NCBI GenBank assembly: GCA_900541175.1
Contig: UQIT01000040.1
Coordinates: 1 to 15,225, forward strand
Length of the DNA: 15,225 nucleotides
Source of the DNA: an uncultured Collinsella sp.
GTDB taxonomy: Bacteria; Actinomycetota; Coriobacteriia; Coriobacteriales; Coriobacteriaceae
Direction of reading: 5' to 3'
Positions 7,198 to 14,039 of the stretch are shown here, piece by piece; positions within the stretch are counted from its first letter, which is position 1; each line of letters begins with the position of its first letter. The translations under genes were made by a program, and so were the position numbers. Under the pieces are notes generated by a model, which was not told the DNA's origin, made no database searches, and saw only the letters and a list, made by a program, of their open reading frames with translations.

Positions 7198-8016
7198 ATG
7201 GCAGAAATGACGCTTGAGGGTGTGGACGCTCGTCCCGAGGACTCTGCGTTTGCCCTTGGCCGCGTGCATTCGATCGAGACGATGGGAACGGTCGACGGAC
7301 CCGGCATCCGCTTTGTGGTGTTTGTTCAGGGCTGTCCCATGCGCTGCGCGTATTGCCACAATCCCGATACCTGGTCGGTCAACGGCGGCACCATGGTGAC
7401 CGTCGAACACCTGATGGATGAGTTCCAGAGTAACCACGAGTTCTATCGCAGCGGTGGCATTACGGTGTCCGGCGGCGAGCCGCTCCTGCAGCCCGAGTTT
7501 TTGGCCGATCTGTTTCGTGCTATGCATAACAACCCCGATGGCCGTGTACATACCTGCCTAGATAGCTGTGGCTATGCATTTGACCCCAACCACCCCGAGA
7601 AGTTCGATGCCGTGCTCAACGAGACCGACATGGTACTGCTCGATATTAAGCATGCCGACCCGGTCGAGCATAAAAAGCTGACCGGTTGCGATCCCGCACG
7701 CATCTTGGCGTTCGGCGATGAACTTGCACGTCGCAAGATCAAGGTCGTTATCCGCCACGTGGTGGTGCCGGGCATTACCGACACGGTGGAGGAGTGCGAG
7801 AAGCTCGGTCGCCTCATCGCTCCATGGCACAACGTGGTGGGCCTGGAAATGCTGCCGTATCACACGATGGGTGTCGTCAAGTACGAGCAACTGGGCATTC
7901 CCTATAAGCTTGAGGGCGTACCTCAGATGGATACCGCGCGCATGCCCGAGCTGCGCAATGCCGTTATGGCCGGTATGAAAAAGCGCCGTGCGGAGCTCAG
8001 GTCGGCCATCGGCTAA
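7198..8016 (+). CDS. pflA: Pyruvate formate-lyase activating enzyme (radical SAM)
   Basis: This is a 272-residue radical SAM enzyme that uses a [4Fe-4S] cluster and S-adenosylmethionine to install the glycyl radical on pyruvate formate-lyase in anaerobic metabolism. The cluster motif CPMRCAYCHNPDTW has C46, C50 and C53 in the CX3CX2C spacing; the YCHNPDTW form is typical of true PFL activases. VHSIETMGTVDGPGIRFVVF precedes it, and VSGGEPLLQPEF is the SAM-binding GGE motif. No extra 8Fe ferredoxin insert is visible, which separates it from activases of other glycyl-radical enzymes. Start 7198 follows AAGG (7186-7189) and AAGGAG (7176-7181); ATG 7207 is possible. The pflB partner gene is not in the window. 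Confidence 0.92.
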   Translation: MAEMTLEGVDARPEDSAFALGRVHSIETMGTVDGPGIRFVVFVQGCPMRCAYCHNPDTWSVNGGTMVTVEHLMDEFQSNHEFYRSGGITVSGGEPLLQPEFLADLFRAMHNNPDGRVHTCLDSCGYAFDPNHPEKFDAVLNETDMVLLDIKHADPVEHKKLTGCDPARILAFGDELARRKIKVVIRHVVVPGITDTVEECEKLGRLIAPWHNVVGLEMLPYHTMGVVKYEQLGIPYKLEGVPQMDTARMPELRNAVMAGMKKRRAELRSAIG

Positions 8017-8028
8017 CAAGCCATTTTT
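8011..8028 (+). terminator. Possible small terminator at the pflA stop
   Basis: GGCT (8011-8014) pairs with AGCC (8019-8022) around the stop codon and is followed by A and five T residues. The 4-base stem is short, so efficiency would be low. Confidence 0.35.
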
Positions 8029-8142
8029 GCCCCTTTATGATACCCGAGCTGTACTGGCCTAACGGCTTGGTGCTGACACGGTTGAGCCAAAATGCTGGTA
8101 CCATACCGTGGATAAGCAATTTGCACGGATTTGGGGGATGGC

Positions 8143-8883
8143 ATGGCAACCATCGCGATCATAGGCGCACTCGAAAAAGAGGTTGCGCAGATTAAGGAAG
8201 AGCTGAGTGGCACGCATGAGTCGCAGGAGGCGGGCTTGACCGTTGTGAACGGTGGGCTTTCGGGTCTGACAGTAGTCGCCACGACGGCAGGCATGGGGAC
8301 CGTGAACGCCGCTGCCGCAACGCAGCATCTCATCAGCAAATACGCCCCGCAGGCCGTTGTGTTTTCGGGCATTGCGGGCGGCCTAAACCCTAAACTCCAT
8401 ATTAACGACGTGGTTATAGGCAAGTGCCTGCGCTATCTGGATACCGATACGGCACTCATCGCCGAGTCGGCGCCGGGGCTCGAGGAGTTTGTCTCGACAC
8501 CGGCGTTGGCTGATGTTGCCGCCGCCGTGCTTGCCGAGCATGGATTTGTGGATGCCTCGGCGGATGAGACTTCTGCGGAGAAGGACCCCAAGCAGTTCCT
8601 GTGTGGCACTATCGCCACGGGTGATCGCTTTGTTACGGGTGACGCCATGCGTAACGCTGCGATTGAGGCCACGCATGCCGATTGCGTCGAGATGGAGGGC
8701 GCGGCAATTGCGCACATCGCGGCCAAGAATGGTGTCGATTGCCTGGTACTGCGCGCTATCAGCGATAATTGTGACGAGGCATATGACGCGTTTTGCGAGC
8801 GCGAGTTCGATCTGGACGAGTACGCTCGCACCGCGAGCGGCATCACGCTTGACATCGTTCGTCGTATCGCCGCCGCGCAATAG
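8143..8883 (+). CDS. mtnN: 5'-methylthioadenosine / S-adenosylhomocysteine nucleosidase
   Basis: This is a 246-residue nucleoside phosphorylase-fold hydrolase that releases adenine from methylthioadenosine and S-adenosylhomocysteine, clearing by-products of SAM metabolism. MATIAIIGALEKEV opens the protein, with E13 aligning to the catalytic-site Glu12 of E. coli Mtn. VFSGIAGGLNPKLHINDVVIG (73-93) is the family glycine-rich segment. V182-E183-M184-E185 binds the ribose and D208 in RAISDNCDE is the general acid. An acidic insert around 138-150 (SADETSAEKDPK) makes it a little longer than the roughly 230-residue norm. Start 8143 follows GGGGG (8133-8137) at 5 bases; the upstream in-frame TTG at 8131 is unlikely. 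It lies 39 bases before engB. Confidence 0.92.
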   Translation: MATIAIIGALEKEVAQIKEELSGTHESQEAGLTVVNGGLSGLTVVATTAGMGTVNAAAATQHLISKYAPQAVVFSGIAGGLNPKLHINDVVIGKCLRYLDTDTALIAESAPGLEEFVSTPALADVAAAVLAEHGFVDASADETSAEKDPKQFLCGTIATGDRFVTGDAMRNAAIEATHADCVEMEGAAIAHIAAKNGVDCLVLRAISDNCDEAYDAFCEREFDLDEYARTASGITLDIVRRIAAAQ

Positions 8884-8922
8884 CACGCCCGTTTTGTAAG
8901 AACCTACGACCAAGGAGTGTCC

Positions 8923-9513
8923 ATGGCCGATTCCATTAACTATCAGCTTGCCAAGTTTGTTGCCAGCTACGGCAAGGTTTCGCAGATCCCCGAGCCCACC
9001 TGTCCCGAGGTGAGCTTTGTGGGCCGCTCCAATGTGGGCAAGTCGTCTATCATGAACAAACTCTTTGGCCGCAAGAACCTGGTCAAGGTTTCGAGTACGC
9101 CGGGCAAGACGAGCAACATCAATTTCTTCGAGGCCGACGACGTGCACTTTGTGGACCTGCCGGGCTACGGTTTCGCCCGTCGTTCCAAGGCCGAGCGCGA
9201 CCGCTGGGCTGAGCTTATCGGCGACTTCTTCGACTCCGAGCGCAGCTTTAACCTGGTCGTATCGCTGGTGGATATTCGTCACGACCCCAGTAAGCTCGAC
9301 CATGACATGATCGATTACCTGCAGGGCAACGAGTTCAACTTTATCGTCTGCCTCACCAAGGCCGACAAACTCAGCCGTACCCAGCAGGCCCGCCAAGCAG
9401 CAGCCATCAAAAAGCAGCTCAACGTCCCTGCCGAGAACGTGATCATCACAAGCTCCCAAACCGGTACCGGCATCGACGAACTCAAGCGCCGCATCGCCGA
9501 GGCCTGCCTCTAG
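8923..9513 (+). CDS. engB: Ribosome-assembly GTP-binding protein EngB/YsxC/YihA
   Basis: This is a 196-residue TrmE-Era-EngA-EngB-Septin-like GTPase needed for large ribosomal subunit assembly. All GTPase motifs are visible: G1 GRSNVGKS (34-41), G2 Thr in STPGKT (58-63), G3 DLPG (78-81) followed by YGFA, G4 TKAD (145-148) and G5 SS (177-178). The length and the order VSFVGRSNVGKSSIMN ... VDLPGYGFA are diagnostic of EngB over Era or EngA. AAGGAG (8912-8917) lies 5 bases ahead of ATG 8923, so the GTG at 8917 is rejected as start. It is the last gene of this plus-strand run and converges with thrB across a palindrome. Confidence 0.96.
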   Translation: MADSINYQLAKFVASYGKVSQIPEPTCPEVSFVGRSNVGKSSIMNKLFGRKNLVKVSSTPGKTSNINFFEADDVHFVDLPGYGFARRSKAERDRWAELIGDFFDSERSFNLVVSLVDIRHDPSKLDHDMIDYLQGNEFNFIVCLTKADKLSRTQQARQAAAIKKQLNVPAENVIITSSQTGTGIDELKRRIAEACL

Positions 9514-9589
9514 TGAGTGCCCCTTACCAGCAAGAGCCCCTGCCAATAAAAATCAACTATCAGCCTGGCGCCCCTTCAAAGCGTGGGTC

Positions 9590-9776
9590 CCTGTAGACAT
9601 CCTCAGCAAGGTAGGCGCAGGGACGGTCGGGATATTCCCTCAAAATCATTCCGCAGCGCGAAGGCCCCTTGTCCGTCGCTCCGTAGGAGCAGGACAAGGG
9701 GCCTTCATGCGCGAGGACGATTTTGAGGGAATATCCCGACCGTCCCGGACAGGTATATGAGGAGGATGTCTACAGG
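9590..9776. repeat. 187-base concentric imperfect palindrome between engB and thrB
   Basis: Three nested, perfectly paired arm sets share one centre (9683): 9590-9604 with 9762-9776 (15 bases), 9620-9647 with 9719-9746 (28 bases), and 9660-9674 with 9692-9706 (15 bases). The unpaired spacers are equal on both sides (15 and 12 bases). A small GCTCC/GGAGC hairpin with a GTA loop sits at the centre (9678-9690). The right outer arm includes the thrB stop codon and its last codon, so the left arm is an inverted copy of the thrB 3' end. Position between convergent genes fits bidirectional termination for the core, but the full length far exceeds what termination needs. Confidence 0.88.
9660..9706. 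terminator. Core bidirectional terminator-like hairpin
   Basis: This is a 15-base perfect stem with a structured 17-base loop, placed tail-to-tail between engB and thrB. No T-run follows on either strand. Its core (9667-9699) is 30/33 identical, when reversed, to the hairpin core at 15126-15158, which also separates convergent genes. Confidence 0.55.
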
Positions 9777-10651
9777 TACTCGATTTGAGCGCCTTCCGTG
9801 TCGCACGTGAGAATATGCGTATCACACTTGGGGAACTGCTCACGCAGCTTGACCTGCAGAAACTTTGCCACGATGGTATCGTCGGTCACAGCCATGAGGG
9901 TCGAGCCTGAGCCGCTAATCCAGATGGTCTTAGCGCCGCCGTTAAGGCAGGTGTCGCGCACGGCGTTGTAGTCGGGAATCAGGCGGCGACGATAAGGCTC
10001 CTGAATGCGGTCGTCATTGGCAGCGGCAATCAGGTCCAGGTCACCAGTCTCCAGGCCGCGCGTCATGCCGGCGATGCGGCCCATTTGCCATACGGCGGTG
10101 GAGAGTGGAATCTCCTGCGGCACGACCTTGCGCGCCTCGCTCGTATGTACCTCGTAGGGCGGAATCACGGTAATAAAACGCAAGCGATCGCTCACCTCGT
10201 AGCGCAGACATTGGGGGAGCGAATCGGTCGGCGTAAAGGAGCAGACGGCGCCGCCAAGGATGGCGGGGGCGACGTTATCGGGATGGCCCTCGACCTCGGT
10301 GGCGATGCGGACGAGTTCGGCGCGGTCGACGGTGTGGCCTGTCAGCGCGGCGGCAGCCATGATGCCGGCGACGACGCAGGTGGAGCTGGAACCCAGGCCG
10401 CGGGCGACGGGGACGTCGGTCTGAATGTCGATAGCGACGGGGAAGGCCGGCTCGCCCCATGCGGCCAGCGCATCGACAAAGCTCACATAGACCAGGTTAT
10501 TCTCGTTTTGGAACTCCTTGGGGCAGCCCGTGATGGTGAGCTTGTCGGCGCGCTCGAAGGTGAAGTGCGAGTAGAGGCCGACGGCCATGCCGAGGGTGTC
10601 GTAGCCGATGCCTAGGTTGGCGCTTGTTGCTGGGACGGTGATTTTGATCAT
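9770..10651 (-). CDS. thrB: Homoserine kinase
   Basis: This is a 293-residue GHMP-family kinase that phosphorylates L-homoserine with ATP, giving O-phosphohomoserine for threonine synthase. The N-terminal VPATSANLGIGYDTLG (6-21) is the homoserine-binding region. PVARGLGSSS (81-90) is the glycine/serine-rich ATP loop, EGHPDNVAPAILGG (121-134) is the third conserved block, and ISGSGST (245-251) is the C-terminal GHMP motif. AGGAGGA (10663 to 10657 on the minus strand) is a strong ribosome binding site 5 bases before the start. It lies 203 bases downstream of thrC on the same strand; a hairpin after thrC and a long palindrome directly upstream of the ribosome binding site suggest it is not simply co-expressed. 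Its stop codon lies in the outer arm of the downstream palindrome. Confidence 0.95.
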   Translation of the reverse strand: MIKITVPATSANLGIGYDTLGMAVGLYSHFTFERADKLTITGCPKEFQNENNLVYVSFVDALAAWGEPAFPVAIDIQTDVPVARGLGSSSTCVVAGIMAAAALTGHTVDRAELVRIATEVEGHPDNVAPAILGGAVCSFTPTDSLPQCLRYEVSDRLRFITVIPPYEVHTSEARKVVPQEIPLSTAVWQMGRIAGMTRGLETGDLDLIAAANDDRIQEPYRRRLIPDYNAVRDTCLNGGAKTIWISGSGSTLMAVTDDTIVAKFLQVKLREQFPKCDTHILTCDTEGAQIEYL

Positions 10652-10664
10652 GTGGGTCCTCCTG

Positions 10665-10776
10665 GCGTGCCTGGCTGTTTAGTTCGCTGCTCGGACAGTC
10701 CTGCGCAAGACGGAAAGCACATTAAGTGCTTTCCTTTGCGTGCGGAACTCACGACGAACTAAACAGCCAGGCACGC
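10665..10776. repeat. 112-base imperfect palindrome upstream of thrB
   Basis: Perfect 22-base outer arms (10665-10686 and 10755-10776) enclose a second paired set CGCAA/TTGCG (10704-10708, 10736-10740) and an inner 9-base stem GGAAAGCAC/GTGCTTTCC (10712-10720, 10726-10734) with an ATTAA loop. The thrB-proximal arm ends one base from the thrB ribosome binding site. It could be a leader structure affecting thrB translation or transcript stability, or a palindromic repeat element. It shares layout, though not sequence, with the 9590-9776 palindrome. Confidence 0.85.
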
Positions 10777-10822
10777 TGTGCGCGTTCGTCATCATCCCGA
10801 GGGTTATCTGATGAAAGAAGGT

Positions 10823-10842
10823 GCGCCGGCTTTCGCCGGCGC
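10823..10842 (-). terminator. thrC terminator hairpin
   Basis: On the minus strand GCGCCGGC pairs with GCCGGCGC around a GAAA tetraloop, 12 bases after the thrC stop, followed by a modestly T-rich stretch (ACCTTCTTTC). It is a likely partial or full terminator for thrC. Confidence 0.6.
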
Positions 10843-10854
10843 TTAATAAGGGAT

Positions 10855-12372
10855 CTAGTTGGTGCTCATTCGTTTTGCTGCGGACTCGACGTAGCTGGCC
10901 ATTTCGTCGACGTCACAGACGTCTTCGAAGCGGACAGGTTTGGACTCGAGCTCGGCGAGCTGGGTCGGGGCGACCGTGTTGGTGGCCTGCTCGAGCACGC
11001 GCATAGCCTCAAAATCGTCCTCGGGAACGTTGAGGCCCAGGGCATCGCAGCAGGCGCGCGGGAACTTGTAGGGGCTGGCGGTCGAAAGCAGCACGCGGGC
11101 CTTGGCGCCCTCGGCGGGAGCGACCTTTTCAAAGACGTGATAGCCGCAAGCGGTGTGCGGGTCGATCACGTAGCCGTTGGCGTCCCAGCAACTCTTGATG
11201 GCAGCGCGGACCTCGTCCTCGCTGGCCCAGCCGCAGCCAAAGACGCTCTGAATCTTGGCCAGCAGCTCGGCGGGCACCTCGTAGCGACCAGTCTGTGCCA
11301 GCTGCTCCATAAGGCCGGCAACGAGCTCGCAGTCGCCGTCGGACAGGAAGTAGAGCATGCGCTCGAGGTTGGAGCTGATGAGGATGTCCATCGACGGCGA
11401 AATGGTCGTGAAGAACGGGCGGTTGCGGTCGTAGACGCCGGTGGTCAGGAAGTCGGCAAGCACGTTGTTCTTGTCGCTCGCGACGATGAGCTTGGCGACG
11501 GGCAGGCCCATGCGCTTGGCGTAGTAGCCGGCCAAGATATCGCCAAAGTTGCCGGTGGGCACACAGAACTCTACGGCGTCGCCAGCCTCGATAGCGCCGG
11601 CGCGCAGCAGCTGCGCATAGGCGGCAAAGTAGTAGACAACCTGCGGTACCAGACGGCCGACATTGATAGAGTTGGCGCTCGAAAGCACCGTGCCGGCGGC
11701 TTCCAGACGCTCGGCAAGCTCCTTATCGGCAAAGATGCGCTTGACGGCGCTCTGGGCGTCGTCAAAGTTGCCGCGGATGCCGCAGACGGCGACGTTGTCG
11801 CCCTCCTGCGTGGACATCTGCAGGTTCTGGACGTGGCTGACCTTGCCCTCGGGATAAAAGACGGTGATGCCCGTGCCCGGAGCGTCGGCAAAACCGGCGA
11901 GTGCGGCCTTGCCCGTGTCGCCCGACGTGGCGGTGACGATCATGATGCGCTCAGCGCCGCCGTCCTTGGCGGAAGTGCGGGCCATGAGGCGGGGGAGCAT
12001 CTGTAGGGCGACGTCCTTGAAGGCGCTTGTGGGGCCGCCAAAGAGCTCCATCACATAGGTCTGAGGGGCGTCAGCACCCGGCGCTGCGTCGAGTTTGACG
12101 AGCGGCGTAACCTCTTCACTCGCGAACGTGCCGCGGTATGCCTCGTCGACACACGCCGAAATTTCTTCGGCCGTGTAATCATTCAGTAACATTCCCAACA
12201 CATCTTGAGCGATTTCAAAGTACGATTTATCTGCAAGCGAGCTGATATCGACCTGCTGGGTGCCAAGCTCGTCCGAGACAAACAAACCCCCGTCGGGAGC
12301 GATGCCGGTGCGGATTGCCACCTTACTTGAGCACGATAAAGTGCGTCCTCGTGTACTATGATAAGTTCCCAT
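10855..12372 (-). CDS. thrC: Threonine synthase
   Basis: This is a 505-residue PLP enzyme that converts O-phosphohomoserine to threonine, the last step of the pathway. The N-terminal YHSTRG (4-9) and APDGGLFV (25-32) identify the threonine-synthase N-terminal domain. K119 in GGPTSAFKD is the PLP-binding lysine, SGDTGKAALAG (150-160) binds the phosphate and PVTGNFGD-like PTGNFGD follows. Length fits the long bacterial/fungal-type class of about 430-510 residues. The start at 12372 is preferred because GAGGAG lies about 9 bases ahead and the family N-terminus begins MxxYHSTRG; the in-frame ATG at 12417 would add 15 non-conserved residues. It is divergent from lysC and first in the thrC-thrB arm. 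Confidence 0.95.
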   Translation of the reverse strand: MGTYHSTRGRTLSCSSKVAIRTGIAPDGGLFVSDELGTQQVDISSLADKSYFEIAQDVLGMLLNDYTAEEISACVDEAYRGTFASEEVTPLVKLDAAPGADAPQTYVMELFGGPTSAFKDVALQMLPRLMARTSAKDGGAERIMIVTATSGDTGKAALAGFADAPGTGITVFYPEGKVSHVQNLQMSTQEGDNVAVCGIRGNFDDAQSAVKRIFADKELAERLEAAGTVLSSANSINVGRLVPQVVYYFAAYAQLLRAGAIEAGDAVEFCVPTGNFGDILAGYYAKRMGLPVAKLIVASDKNNVLADFLTTGVYDRNRPFFTTISPSMDILISSNLERMLYFLSDGDCELVAGLMEQLAQTGRYEVPAELLAKIQSVFGCGWASEDEVRAAIKSCWDANGYVIDPHTACGYHVFEKVAPAEGAKARVLLSTASPYKFPRACCDALGLNVPEDDFEAMRVLEQATNTVAPTQLAELESKPVRFEDVCDVDEMASYVESAAKRMSTN

Positions 12373-12476
12373 ATAACACTGCTCCTCGGATGCCTTGGTC
12401 CCAATCGGTGAAACCATGGTATCAGAGCGCGCAAAATAGGTTCGCAGAGGCTTTTTAGAAAGGTAACCTCCAGCCC
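12373..12476. promoter_or_regulatory. Divergent thrC/lysC intergenic region
   Basis: This 104-base gap must hold the promoters for both arms of the aspartate-family cluster unless lysC or thrC is transcribed from further away. For lysC, TTGGTC (12395-12400) and TATCAG (12420-12425) are a weak pair with a 19-base spacer. No convincing pair was found for thrC. The space is too short for a lysine riboswitch plus promoter on the lysC side, and no T-box or leader peptide was seen. Confidence 0.4.
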
Positions 12477-13865
12477 ATGATTAAGATTGCCAAGTTTGGC
12501 GGCTCGTCGGTCGCCGACGCCGAACACTTTAAGAAGATCAAGGCCATCGTCGATGCCGACCCGGCTCGCCGTTTTGTGGTGGTTTCCGCCTGTGGTCGCC
12601 GCTTTAAGGGCGACACCAAGGTGACCGACCTGCTCTACCTGGTTAACGCGCACGTTAAGTACCACGTGTCGTGCGAGGAGCTGCTCGAGGACATCGGCCA
12701 GCGCTATTTTGATATCGCTGACGAGCTGGAGCTCACCTATCCCATCCGTGAGGAGTTCGCGGCTTTTGCCGAGCGCGCCCGCTCGGGCGGTTACTCCACC
12801 GAGGAGCTCGTGAGCCGCGGCGAGTACTTCACCGCTCGCCTGATGGCTGAGTACCTGGGCCTACCGTTCCTGGACGCCGCGACGGTTGTGGCGTTCCATC
12901 ACGACGGTACGCTCAGCATGAACCGCACCTCCGAGCTGGTGCAAGAGTACGGTCAGCAGGGCGGCTTCGTTATGCCTGGCTTCTACGGCGCGACGCGCGA
13001 GGGCCAGATCAAGCTGCTCGACCGTGGCGGCGGCGACATTTCCGGCTCGATCCTGGCCAAGTGCCTAGGCGCCGACCTGTACGAGAACTGGACCGACGTT
13101 TCGGGCTTCTATTCTGCCGATCCTCGCATTGTGCCCGAGGCTCAGCCCATTGCGCGCGTTACCTACGAGGAGCTGCGCGAGCTTTCGTACATGGGCGCAA
13201 GCGTCCTGCACGAGGAGGCCGTGTTCCCTGTGCGTGAGGCGGGAATTCCGCTGGTCATCAAGAACACCAATGCGCCGCAGGACCCCGGCACCATCATTAG
13301 CGAGACGGCTGATGAGGGCGAGGCGGAGCCCATCATTACCGGCGTGACCGGCAAGCGCGGCTTTGTCGCCATCAACGTCGCCCGCGACCGCACCAAGCCC
13401 CGTGTTGGCTTTATGCGCCGTGCGCTTTCGGTGTTCGAACGCTATGACGTCTCCGTCGAGCACATGCCCACCGGTGTCGACCGCTTTGGCGCCGTGGTGC
13501 AGGAGCAGGATGTGCACGACTCGCTGTACTCGCTCGTGGGCGACATTCAGCAGGAGGTCGAGCCGCTCGAGATCGAGGTCGTCGAGGGCCTGGCGCTTAT
13601 CGCGACCGTCGGCCGTAACCTGCGCGGGCGCGCAGGTATTTCGGGTCACCTGTTTGGCATGCTTGGCCAGGCCGGCGTGAGCGTGCGTATGATTTCGCAG
13701 AGCTGTGACGAGATCAACATCATTATCGGTGTCGAGGAGAAGGACTTCGACCTAGCGATTCAGACCATTTACCGTGCCTTCTCCGACGAAAACGGCATTG
13801 TGAAGGTCTCCGACCTGGAGGCTCCCGCGCCGGTCGATCCCGCCCTGGTCGCGCTCCACAAGTAG
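12477..13865 (+). CDS. lysC: Aspartate kinase with C-terminal ACT domains
   Basis: This is a monofunctional aspartokinase of 462 residues that phosphorylates L-aspartate, the committed step to lysine, threonine and methionine. KFGGSSVA (6-13) is the N-terminal catalytic signature, VSRGE (112-116) binds aspartate, and WTDVSGFYSADPR (205-217) lines the nucleotide site. Two ACT regulatory domains fill about 305-455; ISQSCDEINIIIGVEEKD (407-424) is the classic ACT effector-binding segment, implying feedback control by an end product that cannot be named from sequence. The ribosome binding site AGAAAGG (12457-12463) is 13 bases from ATG, longer than usual. No homoserine dehydrogenase domain is fused. 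It is followed by asd after 174 bases holding a palindrome and a terminator. Confidence 0.95.
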   Translation: MIKIAKFGGSSVADAEHFKKIKAIVDADPARRFVVVSACGRRFKGDTKVTDLLYLVNAHVKYHVSCEELLEDIGQRYFDIADELELTYPIREEFAAFAERARSGGYSTEELVSRGEYFTARLMAEYLGLPFLDAATVVAFHHDGTLSMNRTSELVQEYGQQGGFVMPGFYGATREGQIKLLDRGGGDISGSILAKCLGADLYENWTDVSGFYSADPRIVPEAQPIARVTYEELRELSYMGASVLHEEAVFPVREAGIPLVIKNTNAPQDPGTIISETADEGEAEPIITGVTGKRGFVAINVARDRTKPRVGFMRRALSVFERYDVSVEHMPTGVDRFGAVVQEQDVHDSLYSLVGDIQQEVEPLEIEVVEGLALIATVGRNLRGRAGISGHLFGMLGQAGVSVRMISQSCDEINIIIGVEEKDFDLAIQTIYRAFSDENGIVKVSDLEAPAPVDPALVALHK

Positions 13866-13873
13866 CTGCCATC

Positions 13874-13910
13874 CCGTTGATTTTTTGGGACATGTCTCAA
13901 AAATCTACGG
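13874..13910. repeat. 37-base palindrome with T-tract and A-tract arms
   Basis: CCGT/ACGG outer pairs flank GATTTTT (13879-13885) and AAAAATC (13899-13905), and the centre GGGACATGTCTC is itself near-palindromic; one bulged T (13886) and one T-T mismatch interrupt it. Because the T-tract is on the 5' side and the A-tract on the 3' side of both strands, it does not look like an intrinsic terminator. A protein-binding site or a short palindromic repeat element fits better. Confidence 0.7.
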
Positions 13911-13938
13911 CGGGGCGTTTCGTTTCGGTTTCGTTTCG

Positions 13939-13969
13939 ACGGGGCGGGTTTCGTGCCCGCCCCGTTCTT
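13939..13969 (+). terminator. lysC terminator
   Basis: A 10-base GC-rich stem (13939-13948 with 13956-13965) with a 7-base loop is followed by TTCTTG. It lies 73 bases after the lysC stop, so asd probably has its own promoter downstream. Confidence 0.65.
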
Positions 13970-14039
13970 GTATACACTGGCAACAATAATCGGCCTGCTC
14001 GGCGTGCGGGCAAAAGCCACAACCTTTAAAGGGGGAAGC

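Noticed and set aside
8383..9546. Long minus-strand open frame of 387 codons opposite mtnN and engB
   Set aside because: It is antisense to two genes with complete family motifs and spans their junction; GC-rich codon bias commonly leaves such shadow frames open.
9590..9776. Insertion sequence or CRISPR at the engB-thrB gap
   Set aside because: There is no transposase frame, no target-site duplication and no repeat-spacer array; the structure is one concentric palindrome.
10679..10795. 38-codon minus-strand frame before thrB as a threonine leader peptide
   Set aside because: It has no ribosome binding site and no run of Thr or Ile codons, and its openness is a by-product of the palindrome it crosses.
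10726..12006. Plus-strand open frame of 426 codons opposite thrC
   Set aside because: It overlaps the convincingly identified thrC in antisense and shows no recognisable domain or ribosome binding site.
12373..12476. Lysine riboswitch or T-box upstream of lysC
   Set aside because: The 104-base gap is shared with the divergent thrC start and lacks the length and conserved elements of either leader.
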